A stretch of 64,000 bases of DNA from Heloderma charlesbogerti (GCA_026122225.1 JANEZZ010001866.1:1674001-1738000); one strand, 5' to 3'. Positions 30,379-42,284 are shown, counted from the first letter of the stretch. The notes: generated from the letters alone by a model not told the origin. Translations and numbers: made by a program.

Positions 30379-30716
30379 CCAAATCACACATTATGTTCTT
30401 CATGATTTTTTATAGAAAGCATGCTTAAATTGGCCAGTTCTATTTCGAAGAAAAGAAGCTATGGAATCTGATAAGAAACCAGCTAGATTCTGGTTGAAAA
30501 TCGCCCCTCCCTGGCTGCAGGTTGCCTCTAAAGTTAACAGTAAACAGCACATTTAGGGGCAAATAGCAGACTGGGGCCAGATTCAGTAGGGATCTTGTGC
30601 AGCCTCCCTATCTGGATTGAGAGCACATTTTGGATTGGGTCCCTTCAGCTGCCTTTTCTTCAGGATCAAAGTGACCGATTTAAGCATGCTTTTAAGAAAT
30701 GTAATGCGTAGTTTGG
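30379..30716. mobile_element. Putative palindromic MITE, about 338 bp
   Basis: The left arm (30379-30459: CCAAATCACACATTATG, AAAGCATGCTTAAATTGG, GAAGAAAAGAAGCT) pairs imperfectly with the right arm (about 30649-30716: AGCTGCCTTTTCTTC, CCGATTTAAGCATGCTTTT, GTAATGCGTAGTTTGG). The core AAGCATGCTTAAATYGG is near-perfectly mirrored. No ORF; target duplication not resolved. Confidence 0.6.
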
Positions 30717-31649
30717 CTGTTAGGTCCCTAATCCAGGAAAGGATTATACAGGCTTCCCCTACAGTGCCATAATTAGTAATGGTTCTGGGACCAGTTAGTA
30801 AGTTAAATGCGAAAAGCAGGAGTTCAAGTGCTCCTTGCTTATGCCTGTATCCACATGGGAGTTAAGGGGCAGAACTGCCAATTCAACCTTGGCTGGGTTC
30901 AAAATATGGCAGGCGTTAACAACTTATCACTGACTTGGGATCTGGGAGCTGTGTGAACTAGTCCCAAAATGGCCAGCCTGGATTGAAAGCAGCAGCAGCA
31001 GAAAATGGTTGAATATATCGACACAACAAAGCAAGACCCAGATTTGTGTAGGTGGAGACGATATCTGCCAGACCACCAAGGCAAGGAGAGATTTCACAGA
31101 TGGGTATCTTTGCGCCATTTGCGTAGCCTTGTCCTGACCTCACAACCCTGGGTTTTCCTGTTTTTCCTTTTGTTCTTCCTCCAGCTCCCAGATATCATTT
31201 GTGTAGAGCTGTGATGCTGAGTACACAAAAGCAGCTCGCCCCGTACCAGCTCTACACACATCCTTATCTCCCTTCTGGAAAGTAATGGCTTTGGAAAACA
31301 AACATAGAGAAGTGTATAATGCATCTGGAAAGATAAATGGGCTTTTGGGCTCAGAGAACTGCGCCAGATTGCTGGTCCCTGGTGGGGCAGTGGGATGAAA
31401 GCGGCAACTAGGGAGGAGATGGTGGGAGAATCAGGCAGACCCATAGTTGGGGGCAGGGAGAGGATCTGGGGCTGCGATGCTTGCTGTTTTAGTTGCTTCC
31501 TCCCAGATAAATAGAATGAAGATTTGAGTCCTCTGAATCCTGCACTGCACCACTTCAGTCCCAAGTTATGCAAATTACAGCCACAATTTGTGCAAATTAT
31601 GCAGGTTGCGGCCATACTTTGCACAAGTTTCTATTCTTGAAAAAATTTT
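30717..31649. other. No gene recognised
   Basis: No exon. The AATTTGTGCAAATTATGCAG words at 31560-31620 probably belong to the decayed element that continues to 31787. Confidence 0.4.
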
Positions 31650-31787
31650 AAAAACTGAAAAAAAAGTTCCCCAATTCCAGAAAAACCTGCAGCTGAGCTC
31701 ATAAATGCAAGCTGAGCCAGGGGCACCATGGAAATTTGGTGAGCCCCCAAAGGGCCGGATTTCCTTGCGACAGACATTCCTAATGGA
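31650..31787 (+). repeat. Unclassified interspersed repeat, copy 2 of 2
   Basis: Partner of 9752-9902: AAATGCAAGCTGAGCCAGGG, CACCATGGAAATTTGGTGAG, AAAGGGCCGGATTTCC and GACAGACATTCCTA. Weakly conserved. Confidence 0.5.
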
Positions 31788-33235
31788 AATACACATGAAT
31801 TTCATGTGAACAATTCAAGAGAAGAATTGACCAAATTTGCAACTTTTTTCCTCTTCAAGAGAGAAAGAACATAAGATTTTTTTAAACAATTGAATGTGGG
31901 AGAAAGTGACACAGACAGATTTGGTAATCCCTAGGTATATTTGAAGAAGTCTTTGCAGGGATCTGAACACCAGACCCTTCTTTGATCTTTTCAAAATGAG
32001 AATGGAGCCCGGTGTCCTTGATGGAGTCAGGGAGGGATGATCATAGCATACCGGAGGGAAAGTGAGCAATTGCCAGGAGAGCCAGATGGAGGGAAATTAA
32101 TGGAAATGTTAATCCCCAGCTGTTTATTTGGGGAACGCATCACGCGGCTCTTGCGGTCACAGCGGCCCCACGTTCTTGCGGTCACAGCGGCCCCACGTTC
32201 CTCCACATGTGCAATTTGTTTTTACTGCTTTGTCCTTCATTGTGTGCGTGGGTGAGTTTCCCTCTCTGGGGAAGGCCTGGCCTTCACACTTCTTCTGTCT
32301 GAACCTGGGGAGACTTCTATAGGATTCTCCTAAGACTTCAGTCCTCGGGAAGAAATGGATCATAAGATCGCCAGGTCCTTGAAGTCCAAATGGGATTGTA
32401 ATTTTGTAGTCCAGAAGCAATGCACAAGATAGGGGTGGGTTTAGTTTTTGCACTTTTGCACTTCTCTCCTTCCACCCAAGTGAGGGTTTTTTCCTTCCAG
32501 CTTTGGAAACACCCCGGGGTGGGAAAGGCCGGCTCCCGACCTACCTCATTTCTCCATGCACATTTCCAAGGAGATGGCACAGTAACAGAGTTCGTCTTGA
32601 AGGTGCTGCCAGATGCTTTGTTTCAAGGGTGGACGCCCGTTGGATATATATTCACCTTAAGATGCCACTCAGTGAGTCCTCTTGCTGCATGGATCTCGCC
32701 TCTCCCTTGGGACTAACTCAGCCGAACTAGAGGCCTCCAACCAAAGCACTGGCTGCTTATTTCAAATTCATCCATGAATGTTACCCTTCCTCACCTCTGC
32801 AGCTTCTGGGCACATACGCTTCTCCTCTCCCCAAGCTTTCCTTGCCCTTCTAGACTCCTTCCTCTGGCCTCCTCGTCTTCCTTTCATTGATCTGGACCAC
32901 CCTTTGTTCTTCTTCTCCTGTCCTACCCCCCCCCCGTCTCTCGGCCTACACATCCTACTTCATCTATCTTCTTTGGTCTTTCTGCCTGCAGCTTCGCTCC
33001 GTAAGGTCAGCTGTTTGGCAGGCTGCGGAGAGGACAGTGCACAGAAATGACCGTTCCTGTTGGCCTGGCTAGGGGGGATATCACTGTGATGGGAAGGAGG
33101 ATGCGGGGGGCAGGGAGTTCAGTCCCACACACCATCCTTCCCAAGAATATAGTACTCTCCACAGCCTTGGAGAGTGTGGTTTATATGGAGAGGACAACGT
33201 GAACCATCCTGCTCATGAAGGCGTGTGTGTGAGTC
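31788..33235. other. No gene; 25-bp tandem duplication at 32150-32199
   Basis: The unit CTTGCGGTCACAGCGGCCCC plus ACGTT occurs twice without change (32150-32174, 32175-32199). The rest shows no exon or named repeat; a C-rich run lies at 32926-32935. Confidence 0.5.
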
Positions 33236-33345
33236 GAGGCCGGGGTCTCTGATTTCGGCGGGGCTGTGAATCCATTCTGGGTTTCAATCAGAACCAGCCA
33301 GAACTCTAAAGAAGCTATCCAAGGTGCTGAACCCTATCCCCGCAC
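33236..33345 (+). mobile_element. MITE-B left half (truncated)
   Basis: GATTTCGGCGGGGCTGTGAA, TCCATTCTGGGTTTCAATCA and CTAAAGAAGCTATCCAAGGT follow the left arm of MITE-B closely. The CAGTGG terminus is degraded and the right arm absent. Confidence 0.7.
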
Positions 33346-33593
33346 TGTGTGCGGGCATGTGTTTGAATGGGAGGAAGGTGGCAGTGTGTGTATATGTGTG
33401 TTGGGGGTGTGTGTGCCAGTGCCAGCCCTTTCTGTGCTCACTGCCAGGTGCTGGCTCTGGCCACACCCACTGGCATGTGTCCCCTGACTCTCTGTCCACC
33501 ACCACACCTGACCCTTAGGGGCAAAAATGTTGCCCTCTTCTGCTCTGGTCCAGCGTCCTGTCCTCACCAGTGGCCAGACAGATGCCTCATGGT
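33346..33593. other. No gene recognised
   Basis: GT-rich sequence at 33388-33420 and otherwise nothing recognised. Confidence 0.35.
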
Positions 33594-34043
33594 CAGGGCT
33601 CCCCAACCTCTTTTGGGTCAGTGAGTACATTTGGAATGTTGATAGAGTATCGTGGGCACTGTCACAAAATGGCTGCGACAGGGAGGCGCATGCCCTTTCA
33701 TAAAATGGCTGCCATGGTGGTCATGGCTGGTCACAAATGCTCATTTCCCAGAAGGCAAAGTGGTGCGACTAAAAGAAAAGTAACTTGCCCAAGAACCGAA
33801 GTACGAGGCAGAGATGGGGTCTGAATTCCAAAGCACAAAACCGTACTTTTGAACCCAAAGAAAGATGGTGCTGAAGGGCAGCCCTTTGCTTTGTAGCATG
33901 CCCACCTCCCAGTTAAAAAAAAATGAATGGAAAACCTTAAGAAATAAAATAAAAATCAGGAGGGGCAGGGCAAGTGGTAGGCACCAAGAGAAGACTCTGA
34001 GGGCATGTTGATGCCCATGGGAACCATTTTGGACACCCCAGCT
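33594..34043 (+). repeat. Long interspersed repeat, copy 1 of 2 (about 450 bp)
   Basis: Shares with 36865-37285, in order: AAATGGCTGCCATGGTGG, a MIR-like stretch (AACTTGCCCAAGAACCGAAG, GGCAGAGATGGGGTCTGA), GAACCCAAAGAAAGATGGTG, GCATGCCCACCTCCCAGTTAA, AATCAGGAGGGGCAGGG and a GTTGATGCCCATGGGAACC end. No coding frame. The consensus and superfamily are unknown to me; the middle may itself be an embedded SINE. Confidence 0.65.
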
Positions 34044-35599
34044 CTAGATAGCTTAGAAGCAGACTAGTAGGCCCAGTGCTCCCTTGTTGTACGTCCCATC
34101 TGGCATTTCAGAGGTAGATTTCCACTGAACATGGAGGTTTAATTTAGTTATCATGGCACAATACCTGCTGAACCACTTTTGAACCTGGAGGGAACTTTTA
34201 GTGGTTGGTGTCAAAGCGTGGGCAGTGGGAAACACGGGTCGTGTCTGCCACTGAAAGGGAAAGAAGTCAGAAGTCCCATCCAGCTTGCTCAAGTTCTCTG
34301 GTGTAACTGGCATAGCTCTTTGGGTTCCATTCAATATTCCTCATCTTAATAGATGCCATATAATAATTAGGAAACAAGATCTTACATGAGCTTTGATGCT
34401 TGTCTGGTCTTCAGTCATTGACTTTTCTGAGAAGGCCAATATAAATATAATCATGATTTCTTTTGCTCATACAAAGGCTCCATTCATTAAGGAAGGTGAT
34501 GTAACTGTTGGAGACAGAGTCCATGCTTTAGCTTCCAAATATGAAGCGTTGACGACAGAAAGTCTGAAGGCAGATGGGTGTGAAGGAAGAAATGCATTGG
34601 CTGCATCCAGCTGCAGGAAGGAACTTGGCCATCTCCACGTTTGGGAACAGCACTGTCCCACCAGCCGCTGTGTTTTATGAGTGTTGTCAGGATCACAGGC
34701 AAGCTAGCAGGAGATTAAGACCTCCAGCCAGATGTTCCTTCCACATCTGCTTACCATTTCCATTAATCACATGCCCGGACCGCCCTGTAGCCAAATTCCA
34801 AGAAAAAGCCAGTTTGCATGCTAAATCTGGATTGTCGCTGTTCTCAAGTTTTGTCGGCGGTACCTTTTTCCTCTGCCCCACTCCACCCATCAAAGCAAAC
34901 TCTGGGAGGTTGCCGGGTCATAGATGCAGAAGGAACAGGTTTATGCAAGTCTGTGTTGTTTCTTGTTAAAAAAAAAAAGACCTTCTGTGCACCAATCCAG
35001 CTTGACAAGGAGGGAGCAGCCAAAGCAGAAGCACAAGGAATAGTTTCATACTTAGCATTTATACCATTATTTGTCGTGTTTAGATCCCTTCTTGTGAATG
35101 TTCTGTGTTGGATTGTCATTGTGGTGGTGAAGTCGTCTCCAGTATGGACTGGCTGAGCTGGCAGCGTGGCATTACATGTTCATGCGTTCAGGGAACGGAG
35201 GCACACAGGGGCAAATTTGTGAGGGAACTCTGAGGAAATGTCACAGCGCTTAAGGGTAGGAAGGGCTGTATGTTGGAGCATGGGGGCGGGGGGAGCATCT
35301 GGTTAAGAGAGACAGGTTGGGACAAACTTGGCAGTGGTCTCAGAAGCAAGAAATAAGGTGGAGAGAAAGAGGCAGGAGGAAAAAAGACAACTCCGGGGTC
35401 ACTGAGGCAGCCAAGGAGGCGTAGGGTGCTAGATCCACCCCTTCCACGAGTGGGCAATTCTTCCACTTGTGATTCTGAATGTGGCTGAAGACACAGCGAT
35501 CCTATAAGGGGGCAAAAGGAGGCAATCAGTGGTGGGCTGATTTTCACACGCTGACTTGAACTAACCAGCAAATGTTTAGCTGCGGTCCTCTAGTCACGT
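34044..35599. other. No gene recognised
   Basis: About 1.5 kb of apparently unique DNA; an A run lies at 34968-34979. Open frames of up to 131 codons without a motif. Confidence 0.4.
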
Positions 35600-35770
35600 G
35601 GCTTGCAATCCCAGCAACGACCCTGTAAGGTAGGTGAGTATTATTATTACCCTCTTATTGCAGGTGGGGAACAGAGAGCGAGAGAAGGAGGGAGGCTTGC
35701 CTAATGGCTCAGGGGACCTCATGGCAGAGGGGAGATTCAAACCTCCCCCAATTACAGCAAACTCCAGCCA
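35600..35770 (+). mobile_element. MIR-like SINE remnant
   Basis: CGACCCTGTAAGGTAGGTGAG, TATTATTACCCTCTTATTGC, then GCCTAATGGCTCAGGGGAC and GGCAGAGGGGAGATTCAAAC follow the order of the MIR-type core and tRNA-related end. Strongly diverged. A (CT)n microsatellite follows at 35829-35858. Confidence 0.5.
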
Positions 35771-35825
35771 GGCACAGCTGTCTCTCTATGTCCTGCCCTG
35801 TTCATGCTGCAATGTGGCAATATGC

Positions 35826-35860
<35 letters not shown>

Positions 35861-36075
35861 CACTGACGGTGTGAGGCAGTAGTAGGATCACACCTGAGGA
35901 TCACACCTTGCACTGACACACCCCTGTGGCAAAAATTCTACCCTTAGTAAAAAAAAAAAGGGTCTCTACATGCATAGGCCTCCCCACTTTGCAGAATTCT
36001 AATTGGCCAGGACTCCTAAAAGCATGGAGGAGCTGAATCTATTGATCTGTATTCTTGTTTCTGTATTGCTTTTGT

Positions 36076-36497
36076 CTCATGAGTAGGGATGTCAGAGAAA
36101 TATGCAATGGAACCAAATGAGTTTGGGTTTTGATGAATCTGACTGGTGGATCCTGCAGCAGACCACTTGCCTCTATGCTGGGTGGATTCCACCAACTCGC
36201 GGACTGTTTTTCTAAGTTTCCTGATTTTGCGCACATTTTGTTGTCAAAAATACACATTTTTTTTTAAAAGAACCCAGCCCAAAATGCATATTTCCCCATA
36301 GGCTAATGTGTGAAAATGCACATTTTGGGGGATTTTGTGCATTTTGGGGAATTTGCTCAAATGCGCATTTGGGCAAATCCGGGAACTTGAACAAATAGAT
36401 TTCGTCCATGGGCAGTCTGTGGACTGAAAGGCGCCCGACAATCCATGAAACACAGGTGGAATGGATTTTACACCATCCCCACATCCCCACTCATGAG
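36076..36497 (+). mobile_element. TAGGGATG-family hAT-like element with perfect 8-bp TSD
   Basis: The element (36084-36489, 406 bp) starts TAGGGATGTCAGAGAAATAT and ends near ACATCCCCA. It is flanked by CTCATGAG at 36076-36083 and 36490-36497, an exact 8-base match. The interior has repeated AAATGCACATTTTGG/ATTTTGTGCATTTTGG words and GGCGCCCGACAATCCATGAA. No ORF for a transposase. Confidence 0.8.
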
Positions 36498-36864
36498 CCA
36501 CTTTTTGTGGAAAAGCAGCATAAGAATTAAAATGGTGACGGTGATGTCTGCATGGAGGAGCCCTTTCTTGCCAAATGAAAGAACCCATGCCACCCATGCC
36601 AAATGGACGGTCATGGTATGTGTGTGTCTTTGTGTGCAGCTGGCAGCCACAATTCTGCTTCTCTCATGTGTTCACTGAATGCATGGGGGGAGGGGCTCAT
36701 ATGCACCCCCACTCACACAGCACGCACACAGACAGAGCCCAGCCCGAGCCTCCCCCCTGCAAGCCAATTTCCTGTGCAGACCACCATTCACCACGGCCAT
36801 TAAAGGAACACTTGCACTATTATTTCTCCCCAAGGTCCTCCTCCTGATTACAGGGTGGTCCAGG
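36498..36864. other. No gene recognised
   Basis: No exon or named repeat between the hAT-like element and the long repeat. Confidence 0.35.
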
Positions 36865-37285
36865 GATGCCCAGCCTTCGGGGTTTTGAGAATGTTGTGGG
36901 TGTTTGCACAATGTGGCTGCCATGGGGGGCCTTTCCCATTCAAAAATGGCTGCCATGGTGGGCATGGCTGTTCCTAGAAGCCAAACTGGTGAGACTAAGA
37001 GAGAAGTCACTTTCCCAAGAACTTAAGTACAAGGCAGAGGTGGGGGTCTGAGCTCCAGAACACAAAACTGCTCTTTTGAACCCAAATAAAGATGGTGCTG
37101 GAGGGTAGCACTGTGCTTTGCTGCATGCCAGCCTCCCAGTTAATTTTCTTTTATTACCAAAAAATCTTGAGAGATAACATACAAATCAGGAGGGACAGAG
37201 AGCCTGATGGATGCCAATGGAGGGGGCTGTGGGCATACTGGCAACCAAGGGAAATGTGTTGGAAACCCTGGGGGTAGTCCATCTC
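36865..37285 (+). repeat. Long interspersed repeat, copy 2 of 2
   Basis: Partner of 33594-34043: AAAATGGCTGCCATGGTGGG, AGAGAAGTCACTTTCCCAAG, CAGAACACAAAACTGC, GAACCCAAATAAAGATGGTG, GCCAGCCTCCCAGTTAA, AATCAGGAGGGACAGAG. The two are direct repeats 3.3 kb apart with many differences, so they are separate old insertions. Confidence 0.65.
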
Positions 37286-39019
37286 CAGTTGGCCTACTGG
37301 ACTAGCAAGCTAGAGGACAAGCTGGGAAGAAGAAGTTCATGGTGCTTTAGCTGGATGTCCATAGGTGAATCTGGTTCTGGAGGCAATCAAACCGTCCAGC
37401 ATTTGTTGCCTTGGGTTCTGTTATTTCAGAGGGTGCCTGTGCATTGAGACAGAACAAGTTGGTATCAGCTGGGTCAGTGGAAAAGGTCTTGCGGTCTCAC
37501 CTCTCCCTTGGATGTCTGTCTGGTTGAATGGTGTCAGATGGAGTCAGTCTTTCTGCCCATGGTGTGGATGGCAGAGTTTAATTGGGAGAAGGGGTGAGGA
37601 AAGGGGTAGCTCCATCTGCAGGCAAGGCATGGCTCAGCAGGTTTTCAGTGCCTACCATTCGCTGCCACGGAGGTGAGGGACCCTGTCTGCTTTGCCAGCC
37701 GAGAGGCCTGCGTTGGGCGGTTCCACTGGAAAATGGGAAAATGAGGGATCTTTCCTTACAAAACCACTTTGGAGTTATTCCCTGTCAGACGGCCACACAG
37801 CCTGCCCCGTTTATTCCAAGGTGAGCTGTCCAAATTATTAGCTGTGCAGCCTGTGGGATTGTTGTGGGAGGGTGAATGTGGTGCGCTGTTGTTGTTTTAG
37901 CTAAAAAGGAGAGGTTTGGGTGCTTGCTTGGTGGCCAGCAATGGTGGTGAACATAGGCTGAGTCAGGGAGCTTCTAAATCGGGACATCCTGTCTGGTGTT
38001 TGAGCGAACGTGCTGAGGCAGCAGCCCACACCGCTCGGCAGACGCAACGGAGCCTTCTCCAACTTGGTCGTAACTCTCAGCAAACAGTCGCAGCGCTGGA
38101 TGGCAGAGGCCAGAACTGAGCCCCCAAGCAACTTCACCTGCCGCAATTCCACTTGTAATGCTTTCATTGAAAATCGCCGCTCCTGTCCTCTGATCTTGCG
38201 GTGTCTCTCTATTGCTTCACATGTCAGATTCGCAGAGCCTCCAATGTCTCCTAAAAGAGGTATGGGGCATACTCGTAATTCCCCCCCTTCTCATCCTTTG
38301 GATCACTGGCCGATCCCCATGCCCCTTTCTGCCCCAGTACTATGCATCGCAGGAGGCTGTATTCTGCTTCTGTATGCGGAGTAAGAATATAACACCCCCG
38401 CCCTCCGCTCTGCTTGCCTGATAAAGGGGCTGCTTAGAACGCCTCCTTAAACAGGAGCGCTGGTGGTCAGCTGCATCACACCCTGCTCTGCTGATATGGT
38501 TAGATCAGTTCAAGGCCATCATCGACTCTTCTTTAGCACTCTTGGCAGAAGAGATTCCAGGAAAGCCGACGCTGCTCACACTCATCCCTTCTCACTATCC
38601 TGGCCTTACTTCCCTTCTGCTCTTTTTGTTGTCTCTTCTCCTAGTGCCAAATTTAGATGCTAAGCTCCTTGGGCACAAGGACTTGTTCTAAACCCCATTT
38701 GTTTATCAGGCTTTTGCAAGGTTAGTTGTAGAGAGCTCTGCTGCAAGGTTGCTGGCATATAGTCCAGCAATATTGGGTATCAGCAATATTGAAGATGGTT
38801 GGAAGTCAGTCCAGATATTCCTGTATCCGTTTGGAGCACTGGCCAGGCAGATGTGATTTTAAGTGGCACCCAGTGAGAACAAGAGGGGATTATGGGTCTA
38901 ACTGAACAACTGTTTGTGTGGACGCACAGCCCAAGGTCTGCAAGTCCGTACATGCTGGGTTTGCCTTGTGATAGTCATGCCAATGAAGGGAACTTGGTTC
39001 TTGAAGACGTGGAATCATA
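37286..39019. other. No gene recognised
   Basis: About 1.7 kb of apparently unique DNA; no exon, promoter or named repeat. Confidence 0.4.
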
Positions 39020-39180
39020 TTCCAGCTTATCCATGAACCAGAGGGCCTTGAGCCAGCCATCATCTGTCAGCCTCAGTTCCTCATCTGTAAAATGGCAATA
39101 AGATCGAGGCATATTCTAGGGTTGTCATAAGATTAGGAAGGAAAGGCGAATGAAGTGCACTGCACAGTAAAAGCAGAGAT
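39020..39180 (-). mobile_element. MIR-like SINE remnant
   Basis: CAGCCTCAGTTCCTCATCTG, GTAAAATGGCAATAAGATCG and GGGTTGTCATAAGATTAGG reproduce the MIR-type core in the usual order. The tRNA-related end is not clear. Confidence 0.5.
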
Positions 39181-39552
39181 AGCAGATAGGTGGAACCCCT
39201 TTGAGAAATTTTACTAGTCTTAGTGAAAGTCTCTTTTCTTCAATCAAAAATGGTTTTCTCCAAGCACAAACCTCCACATTTACTTTTCGATTTCATCTTT
39301 AAGGTGATGTATTTCATTTTAGGTGACATTTTGCTTTAAGAAGACGTTTGCCCCCTCCATGGAAAAATCCTTCATCTGCCCTAGACTCCCAGCCAGATAT
39401 ACCCAGTGCTGGTGAGAAGGCAGATGAAGACACCCACACCTTAGCTAACAACCAGCATTAAAGTTTTCTGTGGGCCCAGCTTGGGGTATGCAGACCCCCC
39501 TGTCAGAGTCTCAGATTGCTGACTTTAGAACCAGGAGCCAGATGTCTTACTA
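39181..39552. other. No gene recognised
   Basis: No exon or named repeat. Confidence 0.35.
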
Positions 39553-40680
39553 AGCCTCCCCCAACCTCGTGTCCTCCAGATTCTTTGGACTACAACTCAT
39601 AGAATCATAGAATAGTAGGGTTGGGAGGGGCTTACAAGGCCATCGAGTCCAACCCCCTGCTCAATGCAGGAATCCAAGACACAGCATCCCCAACAGATGG
39701 CTGTCCAGCCTCGTCTTGAACTCCTCCAGTGTGGGAAAGCCCCCCACCTCCCTAGGGAATGGGTTCCATTGTCGTATTGCTCTAACAGTCAGGAAGTTTC
39801 TCCTGATGTCCAGCCGGAATCTGGCTTCCTGTCACTTGAGCCCATGATTCCGTGTCCTGCACTCTGGGATGATCAAGAAGAGATCCTGGCCTTCCTCTCT
39901 GTGACAGCCTTTCAAGGACTTGAAGAGCGCTATCATATCTCCCCTCAGTCTTCTCTTCTCAAGGCTAAGCATGCCCAGTTCGTTCAGTCTCTCTTCATAG
40001 GGCTTTGTTTCCCGTCCTCTGATCATCTTTGTTGCCCACCTCTGAACCCTCTCCAGCTTGTCTGCATCCTTCTTAAAGTGTGGTGCCCAGAACTGGACAC
40101 AGTACTCCAGACGAGGCCTAACCAGTGCTGAGTAGAGGGGAACTAGTACTTCCTGGGATTTGGAAGCTATGCTTCTATGAATGCAGCCCAAAAGAGCATT
40201 TGCCTTTTTTGCAGCCACATCACATGGTTGGCTCATATTCAGCTTGTGATGGACAACAATTCCAAGATCTTTCTCGCTTGTAGTGTTGTTGAGCCATGTC
40301 TCCCCCATCTTGTAACTGTGCATTTGGTTTCTTTGTCCTAGGTGCAGAACTTGGCATTTATCCCTATGAAATGTAATTCTGTCATTTTCTGCCCAGCGCT
40401 CCAGTCTATCCAGATCACTCTGAATTCTGTTTCTGTCTTCCAGGGTATTAACTATCCCACCCAATTTTGTGTCATCTGCAAATGTGATCAGCATTCCCTG
40501 CACCTCCTCACCCAAGTCATTAATCAAAATGTGGAAGAGCCCTGGGCCCAGGACTGAGCCCTGCGGTACTCTGCTCATTACTTCTTCCCAGTTTGAGAAT
40601 TCCCAACATCCCTGACCATTAGCCATGCTGGTTGTGGCTGATAGGATTTGTAGTCCAAAACAACTGGAGGACACCAGGTT
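39553..40680. mobile_element. MITE-A copy split by a CR1 LINE
   Basis: The left arm AGCCTCCCCCAACCTCGTG to GGACTACAACT (39553-39597) and the right part TTCCCAACATCCCTGACC to GGAGGACACCAGG (about 40601-40678) are the two parts of one MITE-A, with a CR1 fragment between them. Confidence 0.75.
39598..40600 (-). mobile_element. CR1-clade LINE fragment with reverse-transcriptase palm/thumb (subfamily 2)
   Basis: About 1 kb, minus strand, with the CR1 3' terminus at 39598 (CATAGAATCATAG on plus). The readable frame (from about 40598 down to 39832) starts at the RT motif B region VPQGSVLGP, then has the catalytic box FADDTKLGG, then KDLGIVV, then [12 protein letters not shown] and a [21 protein letters not shown] block. 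A TGA replaces Leu after NHGLK (relative to the copy at 49790), so it is inactive. The first about 25 residues of the open frame come from MITE-A sequence, not CR1. Confidence 0.85.
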
Positions 40681-40935
40681 TTATTTATTTATTTATTTAT
40701 CTATTAAATTTATTAATCATCCATCTGGCCGGTCACCCAGCCGCTCTGGGCGATGTACAACAATAAAAACAGTTCATACAATAAAATTCAACATTAAAAA
40801 CACCACATCTCTAAAATTAACCTAGCCCACCCCAAATGCCTGCCTGAACAACCACGTTTTTAATGCGTGGCAGAAGCTCATTAGAGAGGGGGCATGGCGG
40901 AGTTCCCTAGGGAGGGAGTTCCACCGAGTGGTGGT
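40681..40935 (-). mobile_element. L2-clade LINE 3' end
   Basis: Tail (TTTA)n at 40681-40702. Then come CATCCATCTGGCCGGTCACC, CTCTGGGCGATGTACAACAA, and the complement of the coding end (GCCTGCCTGAACAACCACG, ACTCCCTCCCTAGGGAACTC read on the minus strand). Sister of 11996-12320. Confidence 0.7.
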
Positions 40936-41839
40936 TTGGGATGCCTGCCTTCCTCTCTTGCCGGCTGGACTGCCTTCTCAACTGTGTGCCAGCACCGCCA
41001 CTGTGGATGTCCAGAGGGTGGTATTGCAGCCCCCAGTCCGGAGATCAGGCTGCAGGGGGGCCAGTAGGGTTCCTTCCACTTAGCCCTATAAAGCTGCTGA
41101 CTCCATTCTGAGATCAGCTCATTGCTAAGGGACAGGCTGCTCTTGGACCCCTAATCCCCTGCCTACATCCGGGCCACAAATGTGAAATTTCAGTGCTTTC
41201 ATTGGAACTCTTTTCTGACCCTCACAAGAACTTCCAACTTCAACTCAGAATTTCCCTTTAGGCAAAATTCAGCAGAAAATTGAAGAAGAAAGGCCATTTC
41301 TACCAGTAAACTAGAAACTTTTCTGGCTCATTTTCCCACTTGCGTTGTTCTGTTTTGAGCAGGGTATAACACTATTTTTTTTCACATCTGTATTGTCTTG
41401 GACATCAGTTTTGAGTATTGCAAGTGATGCTGTTAGTTATCCCTATTAAAATTTCAATGCTCACATGGGCCTTTATTTTAGCAAAGTGCGTGTGTGTTTC
41501 TGTGTGTGTGTGTGCATGAAACATATCACTCTTCTATTTATTATGTATTGAATTATTTAAACAATGTGCTCTGCTTGCCAAAGTATTTTTCCCTTTGTTA
41601 AATGACAGCTGGAAAACATTCCTCACGGTCCAAACATCGTTTTACCTAAAACAATATTTAGCAGACTTTCTGGGTTACCCTGTCTGTATTGACCCATCTG
41701 CCACAGAGCCCCTCCTGCAAAGGATTCTGGGGCATGCCCTAGGGGGATGCTCAGTTCTTAGGAGGCATTGACCAGTCCTGTTGAGCCTCACTGTAGCATG
41801 CACTAAGACTGTTACCTAGAACACCTCTGTTACCTGTGT
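40936..41839. other. No gene; (TG)n at 41489-41514
   Basis: Otherwise apparently unique DNA with no exon signature. Confidence 0.4.
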
Positions 41840-41849
41840 CTTGCTGGAG

Positions 41850-42265
41850 GAAATCACTAGTGATCAGAACCTGGGGTCCTCCCATGAAGCTGACTGGTGG
41901 GAGATTCAGGACAGATCAAAGGAAGGACTCCTTCACACAGCGCAGAGTGAAACTATGGAATTCGCTACCACAAGACATAGCGATGGCCACCAATTGGATG
42001 GCTTTAAAAGGGGGTTGGACAAATTCCTGGAGGAGAAGGCCATCAATGGCTACTAGTCTGGATGGCTATGTTCTACCTCCAGAGCCAGGGGCAGTGAGCC
42101 TATGCACACCAGTTGCTGGGGAACATGGGCAGGAGGGTGCTTTTGCACTCCTGTCCTGCTTGTGGGTTTCCCCTGGGCAGCTGGTTGGCCGCTTGCGAAT
42201 ACAATGCTGGACTGGATGGACCCACGGCCTGATCTAGCATCAGGGCTCTTCTTATGTTCTTAAGC
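41850..42265 (+). mobile_element. CR1-clade LINE 3' end (subfamily 1)
   Basis: Frame 1 from about 41880 reads PMKLTGGRFRTDQRKDSFTQ then KLWNSLPQD; a one-base shift is needed to continue to GFKRGLDKFLEE. The untranslated end closes with GGGCTCTTCTTATGTTCTTA. Dead copy, closest in layout to the one at 1-436. Confidence 0.8.
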
Positions 42266-42284
42266 TGCCCTGAACTCGGCCTGC

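Noticed and set aside
39832..40674. A 280-codon intact gene
   Set aside because: It is a chimera: about 25 codons of MITE-A sequence followed by a 5'-truncated CR1 reverse-transcriptase fragment.
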